Position numbers and translations under genes: made by a program. From assembly GCF_018531375.1 (NCBI RefSeq), contig NZ_JAHBOH010000001.1, positions 2,604,001 through 2,668,000 on the forward strand: a stretch of 64,000 nucleotides of DNA, given 5' to 3'. Shown here in pieces: positions 16,038-24,836 of the stretch. The notes under the pieces were generated by a model that saw only the letters and a list, made by a program, of their open reading frames with translations, was not told the origin of the DNA and did no database searches. This DNA comes from Cellulomonas fulva. Its GTDB lineage: Bacteria > Actinomycetota > Actinomycetes > Actinomycetales > Cellulomonadaceae. Position 1 is the stretch's first letter; every line of letters begins with the position of its first letter.

Positions 16038-16741
16038 GCGACCTCGTCGGCGTGATCGGGGGAGTCGGGCCGCAGGCCACCGTCTGCTTCCTCGACAAGG
16101 TCGTGCGGCTCACCAGCGCCGGTCGGGACCAGGAGCACGTCGACCTCGTCGTGCTGCAGCACTCCTCCATCCCCGACCGGACGGCGTTCATCCTGGGCGA
16201 GTCCGACGAGGACCCGGGGCCGGTCATGGCCGCCGACGCGCGCCGTCTGAGCGCGCTCGGGGTCGCGTTCGTCGTCGTGCCGTGCAACACCGCGCACCAC
16301 TTCACGCAGCAGGTCGTCGAGGCCGCGGGCGTGCCCGTGCTCTCGATCGTCGAGGAGGCCGTCGCGGAGATCGACCGGCGCGGGACCGCGCGCAAGGTCG
16401 GCGTGCTCGCGACGTCGGGCACGCTCGCGGCCGGCGTCTACCAGCACGCGGTCGAGGCCGCGGGCCTCGAGTACCTGGTGCCCGACGAGGCCGACCAGGC
16501 GACCGTCATGGCGATCATCTACGACCAGGTGAAGGCCGGTCGGCCCGCCGACGTGGCCGCGCTGCAGGGGGTCGTCGACCGGCTCGTCGCGCGCGGGGCG
16601 GACGTCGCGCTGCTCGGGTGCACCGAGCTGTCGGTGGTCGCCGACGAGGCCGGCCTCCTGGCGGACCCGCGCTACGTCGACTCGCTCGACGTCCTGGCCC
16701 GGCGCACGGTGGTGCGCGCGGGCCACACGCTCCGGGACTGA
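16034..16741 (+). CDS. Aspartate/glutamate racemase family protein
   Basis: A 235-aa cofactor-independent amino-acid racemase. Two catalytic cysteines are visible: C84 in VPCNTAH and C196 in LGCTEL. The N-terminus GVIGGVGPQATVCFLDKV is of the aspartate-racemase/RacX type, not the GVFDSG-type MurI used for essential D-Glu, so this is probably a second, dedicated racemase. It overlaps the ATP-grasp ligase by GTGA. Together they would make a D-amino acid and attach it to the peptidoglycan precursor side chain. No signal peptide is present; the protein is cytosolic. The next gene on this strand is far downstream. Confidence 0.85.
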   Translation: MSDLVGVIGGVGPQATVCFLDKVVRLTSAGRDQEHVDLVVLQHSSIPDRTAFILGESDEDPGPVMAADARRLSALGVAFVVVPCNTAHHFTQQVVEAAGVPVLSIVEEAVAEIDRRGTARKVGVLATSGTLAAGVYQHAVEAAGLEYLVPDEADQATVMAIIYDQVKAGRPADVAALQGVVDRLVARGADVALLGCTELSVVADEAGLLADPRYVDSLDVLARRTVVRAGHTLRD

Positions 16742-16818
16742 CTGGCGGCGCCGACGGGGCGCGCCGGGAGGTCCCGTGCCCGCCCCGCCGGTCCCTGCGC
16801 CGTGCGGGTGAGGTGCGC

Positions 16819-17304
16819 TCAGCCGAGCTCGGACGTGCCCGAGTACAGGTGCAGGACCGGGACCTGCAGCACGTCGCGCGCCCGCGAGGCCCAGTCCTGG
16901 TGGAACGTGTCGAGCCACGCGTGCGGGTAGGTCACGACGGCGAGCTCACGGACCTCGCCCGACGCGACGGTCTCGCGGACCGCGGGGAGCGGGTCGTCGG
17001 AGACCACGGCGCCGGTGGCCCGGCGGCCGGCGGCGGCGAACTCGGCGAGCGTGGCGCCCAGGCGCTCCTCGGCGGTCGCCGTGGCCTCGCGGACCGTCGG
17101 CTCCTTGCCGCGCAGGCGCGCGAGCGCGTCCTTGATCTCGCCGAGGCCCAGGTCGTCGACGATGGTCGGCAGCAGCGGGCGCTCGGAGTCCGCGGGGACC
17201 AGCACCCGGTACTCGAGCTCCTCGCCCGCGTGCAGCGCGAGCAGGTGCTGGATGTCGACGGGCGCGAGGGTGTCCTCGATGAGGACCAGGATCGTGTCGG
17301 TCAC
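16819..17304 (-). CDS. Conserved hypothetical protein, USP-like fold suspected
   Basis: A 161-aa acidic protein. It opens with MTDTILVLIEDTLAPVDIQH and has alternating hydrophobic strands and helices (YRVLVPAD, ELAVVTYPHAWLDTF, VLQVPVLHLY) reminiscent of universal stress or nucleotide-binding alpha/beta proteins. The ATP-binding G-2x-G-9x-G motif of classical USPs is not obvious. No membrane segment is visible. It is the downstream neighbour of the RibD-like reductase on the same strand. Conservation in related actinobacteria is expected from its regular architecture, but the function is unknown. Confidence 0.7.
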   Translation of the reverse strand: MTDTILVLIEDTLAPVDIQHLLALHAGEELEYRVLVPADSERPLLPTIVDDLGLGEIKDALARLRGKEPTVREATATAEERLGATLAEFAAAGRRATGAVVSDDPLPAVRETVASGEVRELAVVTYPHAWLDTFHQDWASRARDVLQVPVLHLYSGTSELG

Positions 17305-17362
17305 GGGCAGAGCCTAGTCGTCGCGACGGGCGCCGCGGGGCGCCCCACCACGCCCGGCCGGG

Positions 17363-18169
17363 TCACGCCGTGGCGTGCAGCCGCCACCGCCCGAGCAGCA
17401 CCCCGTCGGCGTGCAGCAGGTGGACCAGCGTGGCGTCGACCGGCGGCGCGAGCCACGGTGCCCCCGCGAGGACGCGGGGGGCCGGGCCCCCGACGATCGT
17501 GGGGCTCCAGGTGAGGAACAGCTCGTCGACGAGACCACGCTGCAGCAGGCCGGCCAGCAGCGCGGGACCGCCCTCCGTCAGGACGTCGGTCAGCCCGAGG
17601 TCGCCGAGCAGCCCGAGCGCCAGCCCGAGGTCGACCGGCCCGTCCCCGTCGCCGTCGCCTGCCACGAGGACGCTCTCGGCGCCGATGCGGTCACGCAGCT
17701 CCCCGAGCCGGGGGCTCGACGCCACGGTCACGACGAGCGGCGGCAGGTCGGTGCCGAGCAGCTCGTCGGGCACGTCACCGCGTCGCGTCACCACGGCCAG
17801 CCGCGGCGGTTCCGCGCGCCCGTGCGCGCGACGCGTCTCCTCGAGCGCGGCCGGCAGGTCGATCCCGCGGTACCGCTCCTGGCGGACGGTCCCGGCGCCG
17901 ACGAGCACGACGTCGGCCACCGTGCGCAGCGCGCGGAAGACCCGCAGGTCCGCCGGACCGTTGATGGAGCCGGTGACGTCGTCCGGGCCGGTGGCCGCAC
18001 CGTCGAGCGTCGCGATCATGTTCGCGCGCACCATGACGTCGCCCCGGCCTTCCGGGCGTGCGCGCGCGAGCAGGTCGACGAGCTCTGCCTCGTCGTCCCG
18101 CGGCTCGAGCCGGACCGGGGTGAGCGGTGCGCGGGGGAGCAGGACGTCGAGCGCGGGCACGTCGGTCAT
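17363..18169 (-). CDS. Pyrimidine reductase family protein (RibD C-terminal domain)
   Basis: A 268-aa protein of the dihydrofolate-reductase-like RibD C-terminal family. Diagnostic segments are VRANMIATLDGAATGPDD near residue 50, DLRVFRALRTVADVVLVGAGTVRQERY near residue 85 and LTDVLTEGGPALLAGLLQRGLVDELFL near residue 200. It lacks the RibD N-terminal deaminase domain, so it is either a stand-alone 5-amino-6-(5-phosphoribosylamino)uracil reductase or a paralogue with another pteridine/flavin-like substrate. No riboflavin genes are adjacent. NADPH use is expected from the family. Confidence 0.88.
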   Translation of the reverse strand: MTDVPALDVLLPRAPLTPVRLEPRDDEAELVDLLARARPEGRGDVMVRANMIATLDGAATGPDDVTGSINGPADLRVFRALRTVADVVLVGAGTVRQERYRGIDLPAALEETRRAHGRAEPPRLAVVTRRGDVPDELLGTDLPPLVVTVASSPRLGELRDRIGAESVLVAGDGDGDGPVDLGLALGLLGDLGLTDVLTEGGPALLAGLLQRGLVDELFLTWSPTIVGGPAPRVLAGAPWLAPPVDATLVHLLHADGVLLGRWRLHATA

Positions 18170-18231
18170 GCACGCAACCTAGACGGCTCCGGCGCCGGGT
18201 GCGCGGGACGTGACGGGAGGGCCGTTCGTCC

Positions 18232-18276
18232 GGGCCGACCGGGCCGACCGTGCCGCCCGGGCCGACCGGGCCGACC
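18232..18276. repeat. GGGCCGACC 9-bp tandem repeats
   Basis: Five 9-bp units, four of them identical (18232, 18241, 18259, 18268) and one diverged (18250). They lie between the RibD-like gene and the end of cysG and lead directly into the hairpin at 18275-18291. Confidence 0.85.
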
Positions 18277-18291
18277 GGGCGGGCCGCCCGG
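18275..18291 (-). terminator. Probable terminator after cysG
   Basis: Arms CCGGGCGG and CCGCCCGG, mirror-complementary around a single G, end one base before the cysG stop codon at 18293. Placed at the exact end of the six-gene sulfur operon, it is a good candidate for its terminator. No U-tract is present. Confidence 0.5.
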
Positions 18292-18292
18292 G

Positions 18293-19476
<1,184 letters not shown>

Positions 19477-19477
<1 letters not shown>

Positions 19478-20931
19478 CAGATGCCCGCTCCCGCGAGCCA
19501 GTCGGCGTCCGCGTCCTCGTCGGGCTCCGGCGCGAGCCGGTCCAGCAGCGTCGGCCCGACCATGCCGGCCGCGAGCGTCGTGCCGTCGGCGGGGTCCACG
19601 AGCAGGAAGGCCCCGGTCCCGCGGTGCGCCGCGTAGTCGTCCAGCAGGACCGGCTCGGCGAGGCGCACGCGGACGCGCCCGATCGCGTTCAGCCCGAGCC
19701 CCGAGGGGGCCGCGTCCGACGAGGTGTCGGTCGCGTCCACCGCGTGCAGCGTGTCGACGCCGCTCAGGAGCTCGACGGTCTGCGTGTCGACGTCGAGGCG
19801 CGCGTCGACCTCCCGCAGCAGCGCCCGCACCGTCCGGGTGCCGAGCCGCACCAGCAGGCGGGCGCCCAGCACGGACCGACGCTCGGACAGCCAGCACACG
19901 GTGCCGACCAGGTCCTGGCCCACCGTGGTGCCCGCGTCCGCGTCGGTGGTCGGGGTGGGGACCAGGACGTCCCCGCGCGAGACGTCGAGCTCGTCGGCCA
20001 GGCGCACGGTGACGGACCGGCCCACCGACGCCTGCTCGAGCGGACCGTCGAAGGTGTCGATCGCCGCGACGACGCTCGTCTTCCCCGACGGCAGGACCGT
20101 GAGGGAGTCGCCGACCCGGACCGTGCCGGAGGCGATGCGGCCCGCGTACCCGCGGTAGTCCGGGTACGCCGCGGTGCGCGGACGGATGACGACCTGCACC
20201 GGCAGCCGCAGCGGGGCGTCGGCGAGGGCGTCGTCCGTCGGCACCTGCTCGAGGTGCTCGAGCAGCGTCGGGCCGGCGTACCAGGGCGTGCGCGTCGAGC
20301 GGTCGACGACGTTGTCGCCGGCCAGCGCCGAGACGGGCACCGCGAGCACGTCGGGCAGGCCGAGCCCGGTCGCGTACGTCGCGAACTCCTGCGCGATCGC
20401 GCGGAACGTGGCCTCGTCGAAGTCGACCAGGTCCATCTTGTTGACCGCGAGCAGCACGTGCGGGACGCCCAGGAGCGCGGCCACCGTGGCGTGCCGGCGG
20501 GTCTGCTCGAGCACCCCCTTGCGGGCGTCGACGAGCACGATCGCGAGCTGCGCCGTCGACGCGCCCGTGACCATGTTGCGCGTGTACTGCACGTGCCCGG
20601 GCGTGTCCGCGAGCACGAACGCCCTCCGGGCGGTCGAGAAGTACCGGTACGCGACGTCGATGGTGATGCCCTGCTCGCGCTCGGCGCGCAGCCCGTCGGT
20701 GAGCAGGGCGAGGTCGACCTCGCCCGCCGCCGCGCCGCGTGCGAGCGTCGCGCGCTCCACGGCCGAGAGCTGGTCGGCCAGGACCGACTTCGTGTCGTAG
20801 AGCAGGCGGCCGATGAGCGTGCTCTTGCCGTCGTCGACGGAACCGGCCGTCGCCAGGCGCAGCAGCTCGCGCTGCGCGTGCTCGGCCGCCGAGCCCGCGG
20901 CGGCCGTCGTCGTGCTCGTGGTCGTCGTCAT
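19477..20931 (-). CDS. cysN: Sulfate adenylyltransferase subunit 1 (GTPase)
   Basis: A 484-aa EF-Tu-like GTPase that drives ATP sulfurylase. The P-loop is GSVDDGKSTLIGRLLYD, followed by switch regions (REQGITIDVAYRYF, ADTPGHVQYTRNM) and NKMDLV. The length and C-terminus show no APS-kinase (CysC) domain, in keeping with the APS-reductase type of CysH in the same operon. The N-terminus is Thr-rich (TTTTSTTT) and variable. The ATG overlaps the cysD stop as TGATG. With CysD it makes adenylylsulfate in the cytosol. Confidence 0.96.
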
Positions 20932-21872
20932 CAGAAGTAGCCCTCGCGCTTGCGGTCCTCCATGGCGGCCTCGGAGGCCCGGTCGTCGGCGCGCGTCGCC
21001 CCGCGCTCGGTCAGCCGGCTGGCGGCGACCTCCGCGATGACGTCGGCGACCGTGGCGGCGGTCGACTCGACCGCGCCCGTGCAGCTCATGTCCCCGACCG
21101 TGCGGTAGCGCACGGTCCGGGTCTCGAGCACCTCGTCGGACCGTGGCCCGCCCCACCCGCCCGGCGCGAGCCACATGCCGTCGCGCAGGAAGACCTCGCG
21201 CTCGTGCGTGTAGTAGATCGCCGGGAGCTCGATGCCCTCCCGCTCGATGTAGCGCCACACGTCCAGCTCGGTCCAGTTGGACAGCGGGAAGACGCGGACG
21301 TGCTCGCCCGGCTTGTGGCGGCCGTTGTAGAGGTCCCACAGCTCGGGTCGCTGCCGGCGCGGGTCCCACTGGCCGAACTCGTCGCGCAGGGAGAACACGC
21401 GCTCCTTGGCACGCGCCTTCTCCTCGTCGCGCCGCCCGCCGCCGAACACGGCGTCGAACCTGTTCGCGGTGATCGCGTCGAGCAGCGGGACGGTCTGCAG
21501 GGCGTTGCGCGAGCCGTCCGGGCGCTCGGCCACGCGGCCGTCGTCGATCGCGTCCTGCACGTGCGCGACGACGAGCCGCAGGTGGTGCTCGGCGACGGTG
21601 GCGTCGCGGTACGCGAGGACCTCCGGGAAGTTGTGCCCGGTGTCCACGTGCAGCAGCGCGAAGGGCACCGACGCGGGCCAGAAGGCCTTGCGGGCGAGGT
21701 GCAGCATGACGATCGAGTCCTTGCCGCCGCTGAACAGCAGCACGGGCCGCTCGAACTCGCCCGCGACCTCGCGCATCACGTGGATCGCCTCGGACTCGAG
21801 CGCGTCGAGCTGGGTGAGCCGCGAGCCGGCGGCGGGTGCCTCGACGGGGTCGAGGGTGGGCGTGGGCGTCAT
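20931..21872 (-). CDS. cysD: Sulfate adenylyltransferase subunit 2
   Basis: A 313-aa PP-loop protein forming ATP sulfurylase with CysN. The pyrophosphate-binding motif is LLFSGGKDSIVMLHLARKAF, and the conserved DTGHNFPEVL, GGGRRDEEKARAKERV and SNWTELDVWRYI segments follow. The C-terminus (EDRKREGYF) is typical. The chosen ATG overlaps the cysH stop as ATGA; another in-frame ATG lies 15 nt upstream within cysH. It activates sulfate to APS. Confidence 0.97.
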   Translation of the reverse strand: MTPTPTLDPVEAPAAGSRLTQLDALESEAIHVMREVAGEFERPVLLFSGGKDSIVMLHLARKAFWPASVPFALLHVDTGHNFPEVLAYRDATVAEHHLRLVVAHVQDAIDDGRVAERPDGSRNALQTVPLLDAITANRFDAVFGGGRRDEEKARAKERVFSLRDEFGQWDPRRQRPELWDLYNGRHKPGEHVRVFPLSNWTELDVWRYIEREGIELPAIYYTHEREVFLRDGMWLAPGGWGGPRSDEVLETRTVRYRTVGDMSCTGAVESTAATVADVIAEVAASRLTERGATRADDRASEAAMEDRKREGYF

Positions 21873-22588
21873 GTGTGCAGACCGCATTCCGTCTTGGAGG
21901 TACCGGACCAGCGCCCGGCCCGCGGGTCCTCGCCCGGGGCCACGGCGCGCGTGCAGGGGCCGCAGCCGATGGACGCGTAGCCCGACTGCCGCAGGGGGTT
22001 GAGCACGACGCCGTTCGTCTCGACGTACTCGTCGACCTGCGCCTGGGTCCACGCGGCGAGCGGGTTGAGCTTGACCTTGCCGCGCTTGGCGTCCCAGCCG
22101 ACGACGGGGATGTCCGTCCGCGTGGGGGCGTCCTCGCGCCGCATGCCGGTGACCCACGCGCCGTAGGGCGCGAGCCCGCGCTCGAGCGGCTCGACCTTGC
22201 GCAGGGCGCAGCACAGGTTCGGGTCGCGGTCGTGCAGCCGCGGGCCGTGCTCGGCGTCCTGCTCCGCGACGGTGCGCAGCGGCAGGATCGTGCGCAGGTT
22301 GATCGGCGTGAAGTCGGCGTAGTAGTCCCGCGTGCCGATGGTCTCCGCGAAGTGGTACCCGGTGTCCAGGAAGATGACGTCGATGCCGGGCACGGCCCGG
22401 GCCGCCATGTGCACCAGGATCTCGTCGCCCATCGAGGACGCGACGACGAGGTCGCTGCCGAAGGTGGCCCCGGCCCAGGCCAGGATCTCCTCCGGGTGGG
22501 CGTCCTCGAGCTCGGCGCCGGCGCGCTCGACGTAGGCGCGCAGCTCGTCGGGCGACAGGTCGGCCACCGCCGGTGTCGTGGTGCTCAT
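21869..22588 (-). CDS. cysH: Assimilatory adenylylsulfate (APS) reductase
   Basis: A 239-aa thioredoxin-dependent reductase giving sulfite and AMP from APS. It has the 4Fe-4S cysteine pairs that mark APS over PAPS reductases: C126-C127 (NLCCALRK) and C209-x2-C212 (GCGPC). The catalytic C235 is in ECGLHT at the extreme C-terminus. The ATG at 22588 is preceded by a strong GGAGGAG site and overlaps the stop of the zinc-ribbon gene by ATGA; longer open frame upstream is not needed. Confidence 0.96.
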   Translation of the reverse strand: MSTTTPAVADLSPDELRAYVERAGAELEDAHPEEILAWAGATFGSDLVVASSMGDEILVHMAARAVPGIDVIFLDTGYHFAETIGTRDYYADFTPINLRTILPLRTVAEQDAEHGPRLHDRDPNLCCALRKVEPLERGLAPYGAWVTGMRREDAPTRTDIPVVGWDAKRGKVKLNPLAAWTQAQVDEYVETNGVVLNPLRQSGYASIGCGPCTRAVAPGEDPRAGRWSGTSKTECGLHT

Positions 22589-22839
22589 CGCGTCTCCTCC
22601 CGTGCTCGGTCCGGCAGGACCGGGTCGGTCGCGTGCGTGGGTGTCGCTGTGGTGGATGTCGCTGTGGTGGGTGCTGCTGCCGTGGCCGCTGCGAGCCCGA
22701 CGAAGCGCAGCGCGAACGCGCGGGTGCACGCCCGGCACTGCCACTGGCCGTGGGTCTCGCCCGCGGGCCACAGGTCCTCGCTCGCGCAGAACGGGCAGTA
22801 GTACGGCACCGCCCGCTGGCCCTCGGAGCCGCTGCTCAT
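22585..22839 (-). CDS. Small zinc-ribbon protein in the sulfur operon
   Basis: An 84-aa protein between sir and cysH, overlapping both by ATGA. It begins MSSGSEGQRAVPYYCPFCAS and contains a second pair, CRAC, giving a CPFC-x18-CRAC four-cysteine zinc ribbon (or rubredoxin-like site). The segment EDLWPAGETHGQWQCRACTRAF is the conserved core. The C-terminal third is Ala/Thr low-complexity made from 15-bp repeats (22641-22685). Similar small proteins occur at this position in other actinobacterial sulfite-reductase operons; a redox or sulfur-handling role is inferred from position only. Confidence 0.8.
   Translation of the reverse strand: MSSGSEGQRAVPYYCPFCASEDLWPAGETHGQWQCRACTRAFALRFVGLAAATAAAPTTATSTTATPTHATDPVLPDRAREETR
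22641..22685. repeat. 15-bp repeats in the zinc-ribbon gene
   Basis: Copies at 22641-22655 and 22656-22670 differ at one base; a third at 22671-22685 is diverged. They encode repeated Thr/Ala residues in the variable tail of the 84-aa protein. Confidence 0.8.
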
Positions 22840-24494
22840 CGCAGGTCGTCCTCGGCGGCGCGCTGGACCCACTCGGCGAAGAGCTCGCCCTCGACCCGCT
22901 GCTCGTCGAACCGCCGCGCGACCCGCTCGACGTAGTCCTCGAGCTCCGACGCCGGCACGCGCAGCCCGCGCAGGGTCTTGCCGAGCCCGCTGGTCATGCC
23001 CAGGCCGCCGCCGAGGTGCACCTGGTAGCCCTCCTCGCCCTGCGCGAGGGCACCCTTGAGGCCGATGTCGGCCGTCTGGATGCGCGCGCACGAGTTGGGG
23101 CAGCCGTTGACGTTGATGGTGATCGGCTGGTCGAAGGTGGGCAGGCGCTTCTCGAGCTCGCCCACCAGCGCCGTCGCGCGGCCCTTGGTCTCGACGATCG
23201 CGAGCTTGCAGAACTCGATGCCCGTGCACGCGATGGTGCCGCGGCGGAACTGCGACGCCGTCCGCACGCGCAGGCCCAGCTCCTCGAGACCGGCGACGAG
23301 CGCGTCGACCCGGTCGGCCGCCACGTCGAGCACCACGAGCTTCTGCTCGGTGGTCAGCTGGACCCGGTCCGAGCCGGCGGCGTCCACCACGTCCCCGATC
23401 GCCTCGAGCACCGGGCCGGAGAGCCGACCCACGGTCGGCGCGGCGCCGACGTAGAAGCGACCGTCCTTCTGCGGGTGGACGCCCACGTGGTCACGGTTGC
23501 CGGTGGGCGGCGGGGGCGGCGCCGGACCGTCGGACAGGTGGTACCCGAGGTACTCCTCCTCGAGGACCTGACGGAACAGCTCCGGCCCCCAGTCGGCGAG
23601 CAGGAACTTCAGCCGCGCACGCGTCCGCAGCCGGCGGTAGCCGTAGTCGCGGAAGATCGACACGACGCCCACCCAGACGTCCGGGATCTGCTCGAGGGTC
23701 ACGAAGGCACCGAGGCGCTTGCCGAGCATGGGGTTGGTCGACAGCGCGCCGCCGACCCACAGGTCGAAGCCGGGGCCGAGCTCGGGGTGCACCACGCCGA
23801 CGAACGCGACGTCGTTGATCTCGTGCGCGACGTCCTGGTGCGGGGAGCCGCTGATCGCCGTCTTGAACTTGCGCGGCAGGTTCGAGAACGACGGGTCCCC
23901 GATGTAGCGCTCCTGGATCGCCTTGATCGCGGGCGTGCCGTCGATGATCTCGTCGGCGGCGACGCCGGCGACGGGCGAGCCCAGGATCACGCGCGGCACG
24001 TCGCCGCACGCCTCCTGGGTCGAGAGCCCGACCGCCTCGAGCCGGCGCCAGATCTCGGGCACGTCCTCGATCCGGATCCAGTGCAGCTGGATGTTCTGAC
24101 GGTCGGTGATGTCGGCGGTGTCGCGGCCGAACTCGCGCGAGATGCCGGCGACGGTCCGCAGCTGGGCGAGCGTGAGCGTCCCGCCGTCGCACCGCACGCG
24201 GAGCATGAAGTAGGAGTCGTCGAGCTCGTGCGGCTCGAGCGTGGCGGTCTTGCCGCCGTCGATGCCGGGCTTGCGCTGCGTGTACAGCCCCCACCAGCGC
24301 ATGCGGCCGCGCAGGTCGTCGCCGGGGATCGAGTCGAAGCCCTGCTGGGCGTAGACCGTCTCGATGCGGTGGCGCACGTTGAGGCCGTCGTCCGCCTGCT
24401 TGAGCGCTTCGTTGCCGTTGAGCGGCTCACGCTGGTCGAAGGCCCACTGGCCCTCGAGCTTGGCGGCGGGTGGGGCGATCCGGGTCTGCGCCAT
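22836..24494 (-). CDS. sir: Ferredoxin-type nitrite/sulfite reductase (siroheme, 4Fe-4S)
   Basis: A 552-aa enzyme reducing sulfite to sulfide with six electrons, probably from ferredoxin. The cluster ligands are C423-x5-C429 (ACTGIEFCKLAI) and C465-x3-C469 (NGCPNSCARIQ). Two ferrodoxin-like half domains are visible (MLRVRCDGGTLTLAQLRTVA, then FYVGAAPTVGRLSG). It is the first gene of the operon; siroheme would come from CysG at the far end. GGAGG lies 6 nt before the ATG. Siroheme nitrite reductases share the fold, but the company of cysHDN argues for sulfite. Confidence 0.95.
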   Translation of the reverse strand: MAQTRIAPPAAKLEGQWAFDQREPLNGNEALKQADDGLNVRHRIETVYAQQGFDSIPGDDLRGRMRWWGLYTQRKPGIDGGKTATLEPHELDDSYFMLRVRCDGGTLTLAQLRTVAGISREFGRDTADITDRQNIQLHWIRIEDVPEIWRRLEAVGLSTQEACGDVPRVILGSPVAGVAADEIIDGTPAIKAIQERYIGDPSFSNLPRKFKTAISGSPHQDVAHEINDVAFVGVVHPELGPGFDLWVGGALSTNPMLGKRLGAFVTLEQIPDVWVGVVSIFRDYGYRRLRTRARLKFLLADWGPELFRQVLEEEYLGYHLSDGPAPPPPPTGNRDHVGVHPQKDGRFYVGAAPTVGRLSGPVLEAIGDVVDAAGSDRVQLTTEQKLVVLDVAADRVDALVAGLEELGLRVRTASQFRRGTIACTGIEFCKLAIVETKGRATALVGELEKRLPTFDQPITINVNGCPNSCARIQTADIGLKGALAQGEEGYQVHLGGGLGMTSGLGKTLRGLRVPASELEDYVERVARRFDEQRVEGELFAEWVQRAAEDDLR

Positions 24495-24578
24495 GTGGCG
24501 CTACCTCCAGGACGTTCATGGCCGAACGGCTGCACCTGGGGCAGGGACGCGGGTCAGCACGTGGCTGGGTCCATCCCT

Positions 24579-24601
24579 CCGGGCACAGACCGCGCGCCCG
24601 G
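24579..24601 (-). promoter_or_regulatory. GC-rich hairpin in the sir leader (attenuator candidate)
   Basis: Arms CCGGGC and GCCCGG with an 11-nt loop lie between the leader ORF stop (24623) and the sir start (24494). Placed after a cysteine-rich leader ORF, the hairpin could be a terminator or an anti-anti-terminator element. Alternative pairings cannot be ranked without folding. Confidence 0.4.
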
Positions 24602-24622
24602 GGTGTCGGGGGACGGGGCGGG

Positions 24623-24721
24623 TCAGTTGCTCCGCAGACAGCAGCACATGCACATGGACGTCCGAGCGCACGCTGCCGAGCCGGCACAGGGCCGACACGC
24701 GCGCACGAAGGACGAGGTCAT
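24623..24721 (-). CDS. Cysteine-rich leader peptide (attenuator ORF) of the sulfur operon
   Basis: A 32-codon ORF on the operon strand ends in MCMCCCLRSN and stops at TGA 24623-24625, 128 bp before the sir start. Seven of 32 residues are cysteine, including three consecutive Cys codons. If translation starts at the inner ATG (24655) the peptide is just 10 residues with four Cys. No Shine-Dalgarno sequence is visible, as expected for leaderless short ORFs. Polycysteine short ORFs are known in mycobacteria as cysteine-responsive attenuators before sulfur genes: ribosome stalling at Cys codons when cysteine is scarce allows downstream expression. The same mechanism is inferred here. Confidence 0.7.
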   Translation of the reverse strand: MTSSFVRACRPCAGSAACARTSMCMCCCLRSN

Positions 24722-24836
24722 GGAGCGAGGGTCACACGCGCACGGGCGGCACGGGAGTCCCAGACCGGATGGTGAGATGGGTGTGACGACATGTGGACGC
24801 GGCTCCGACCGACGCGTGGACGTATCCTCGACCCTC

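Noticed and set aside
16742..16818. Terminator after the racemase gene
   Set aside because: GC-rich arms can be paired only imperfectly (CGGGGCG with CGCCCCG, long loop); not enough to call.
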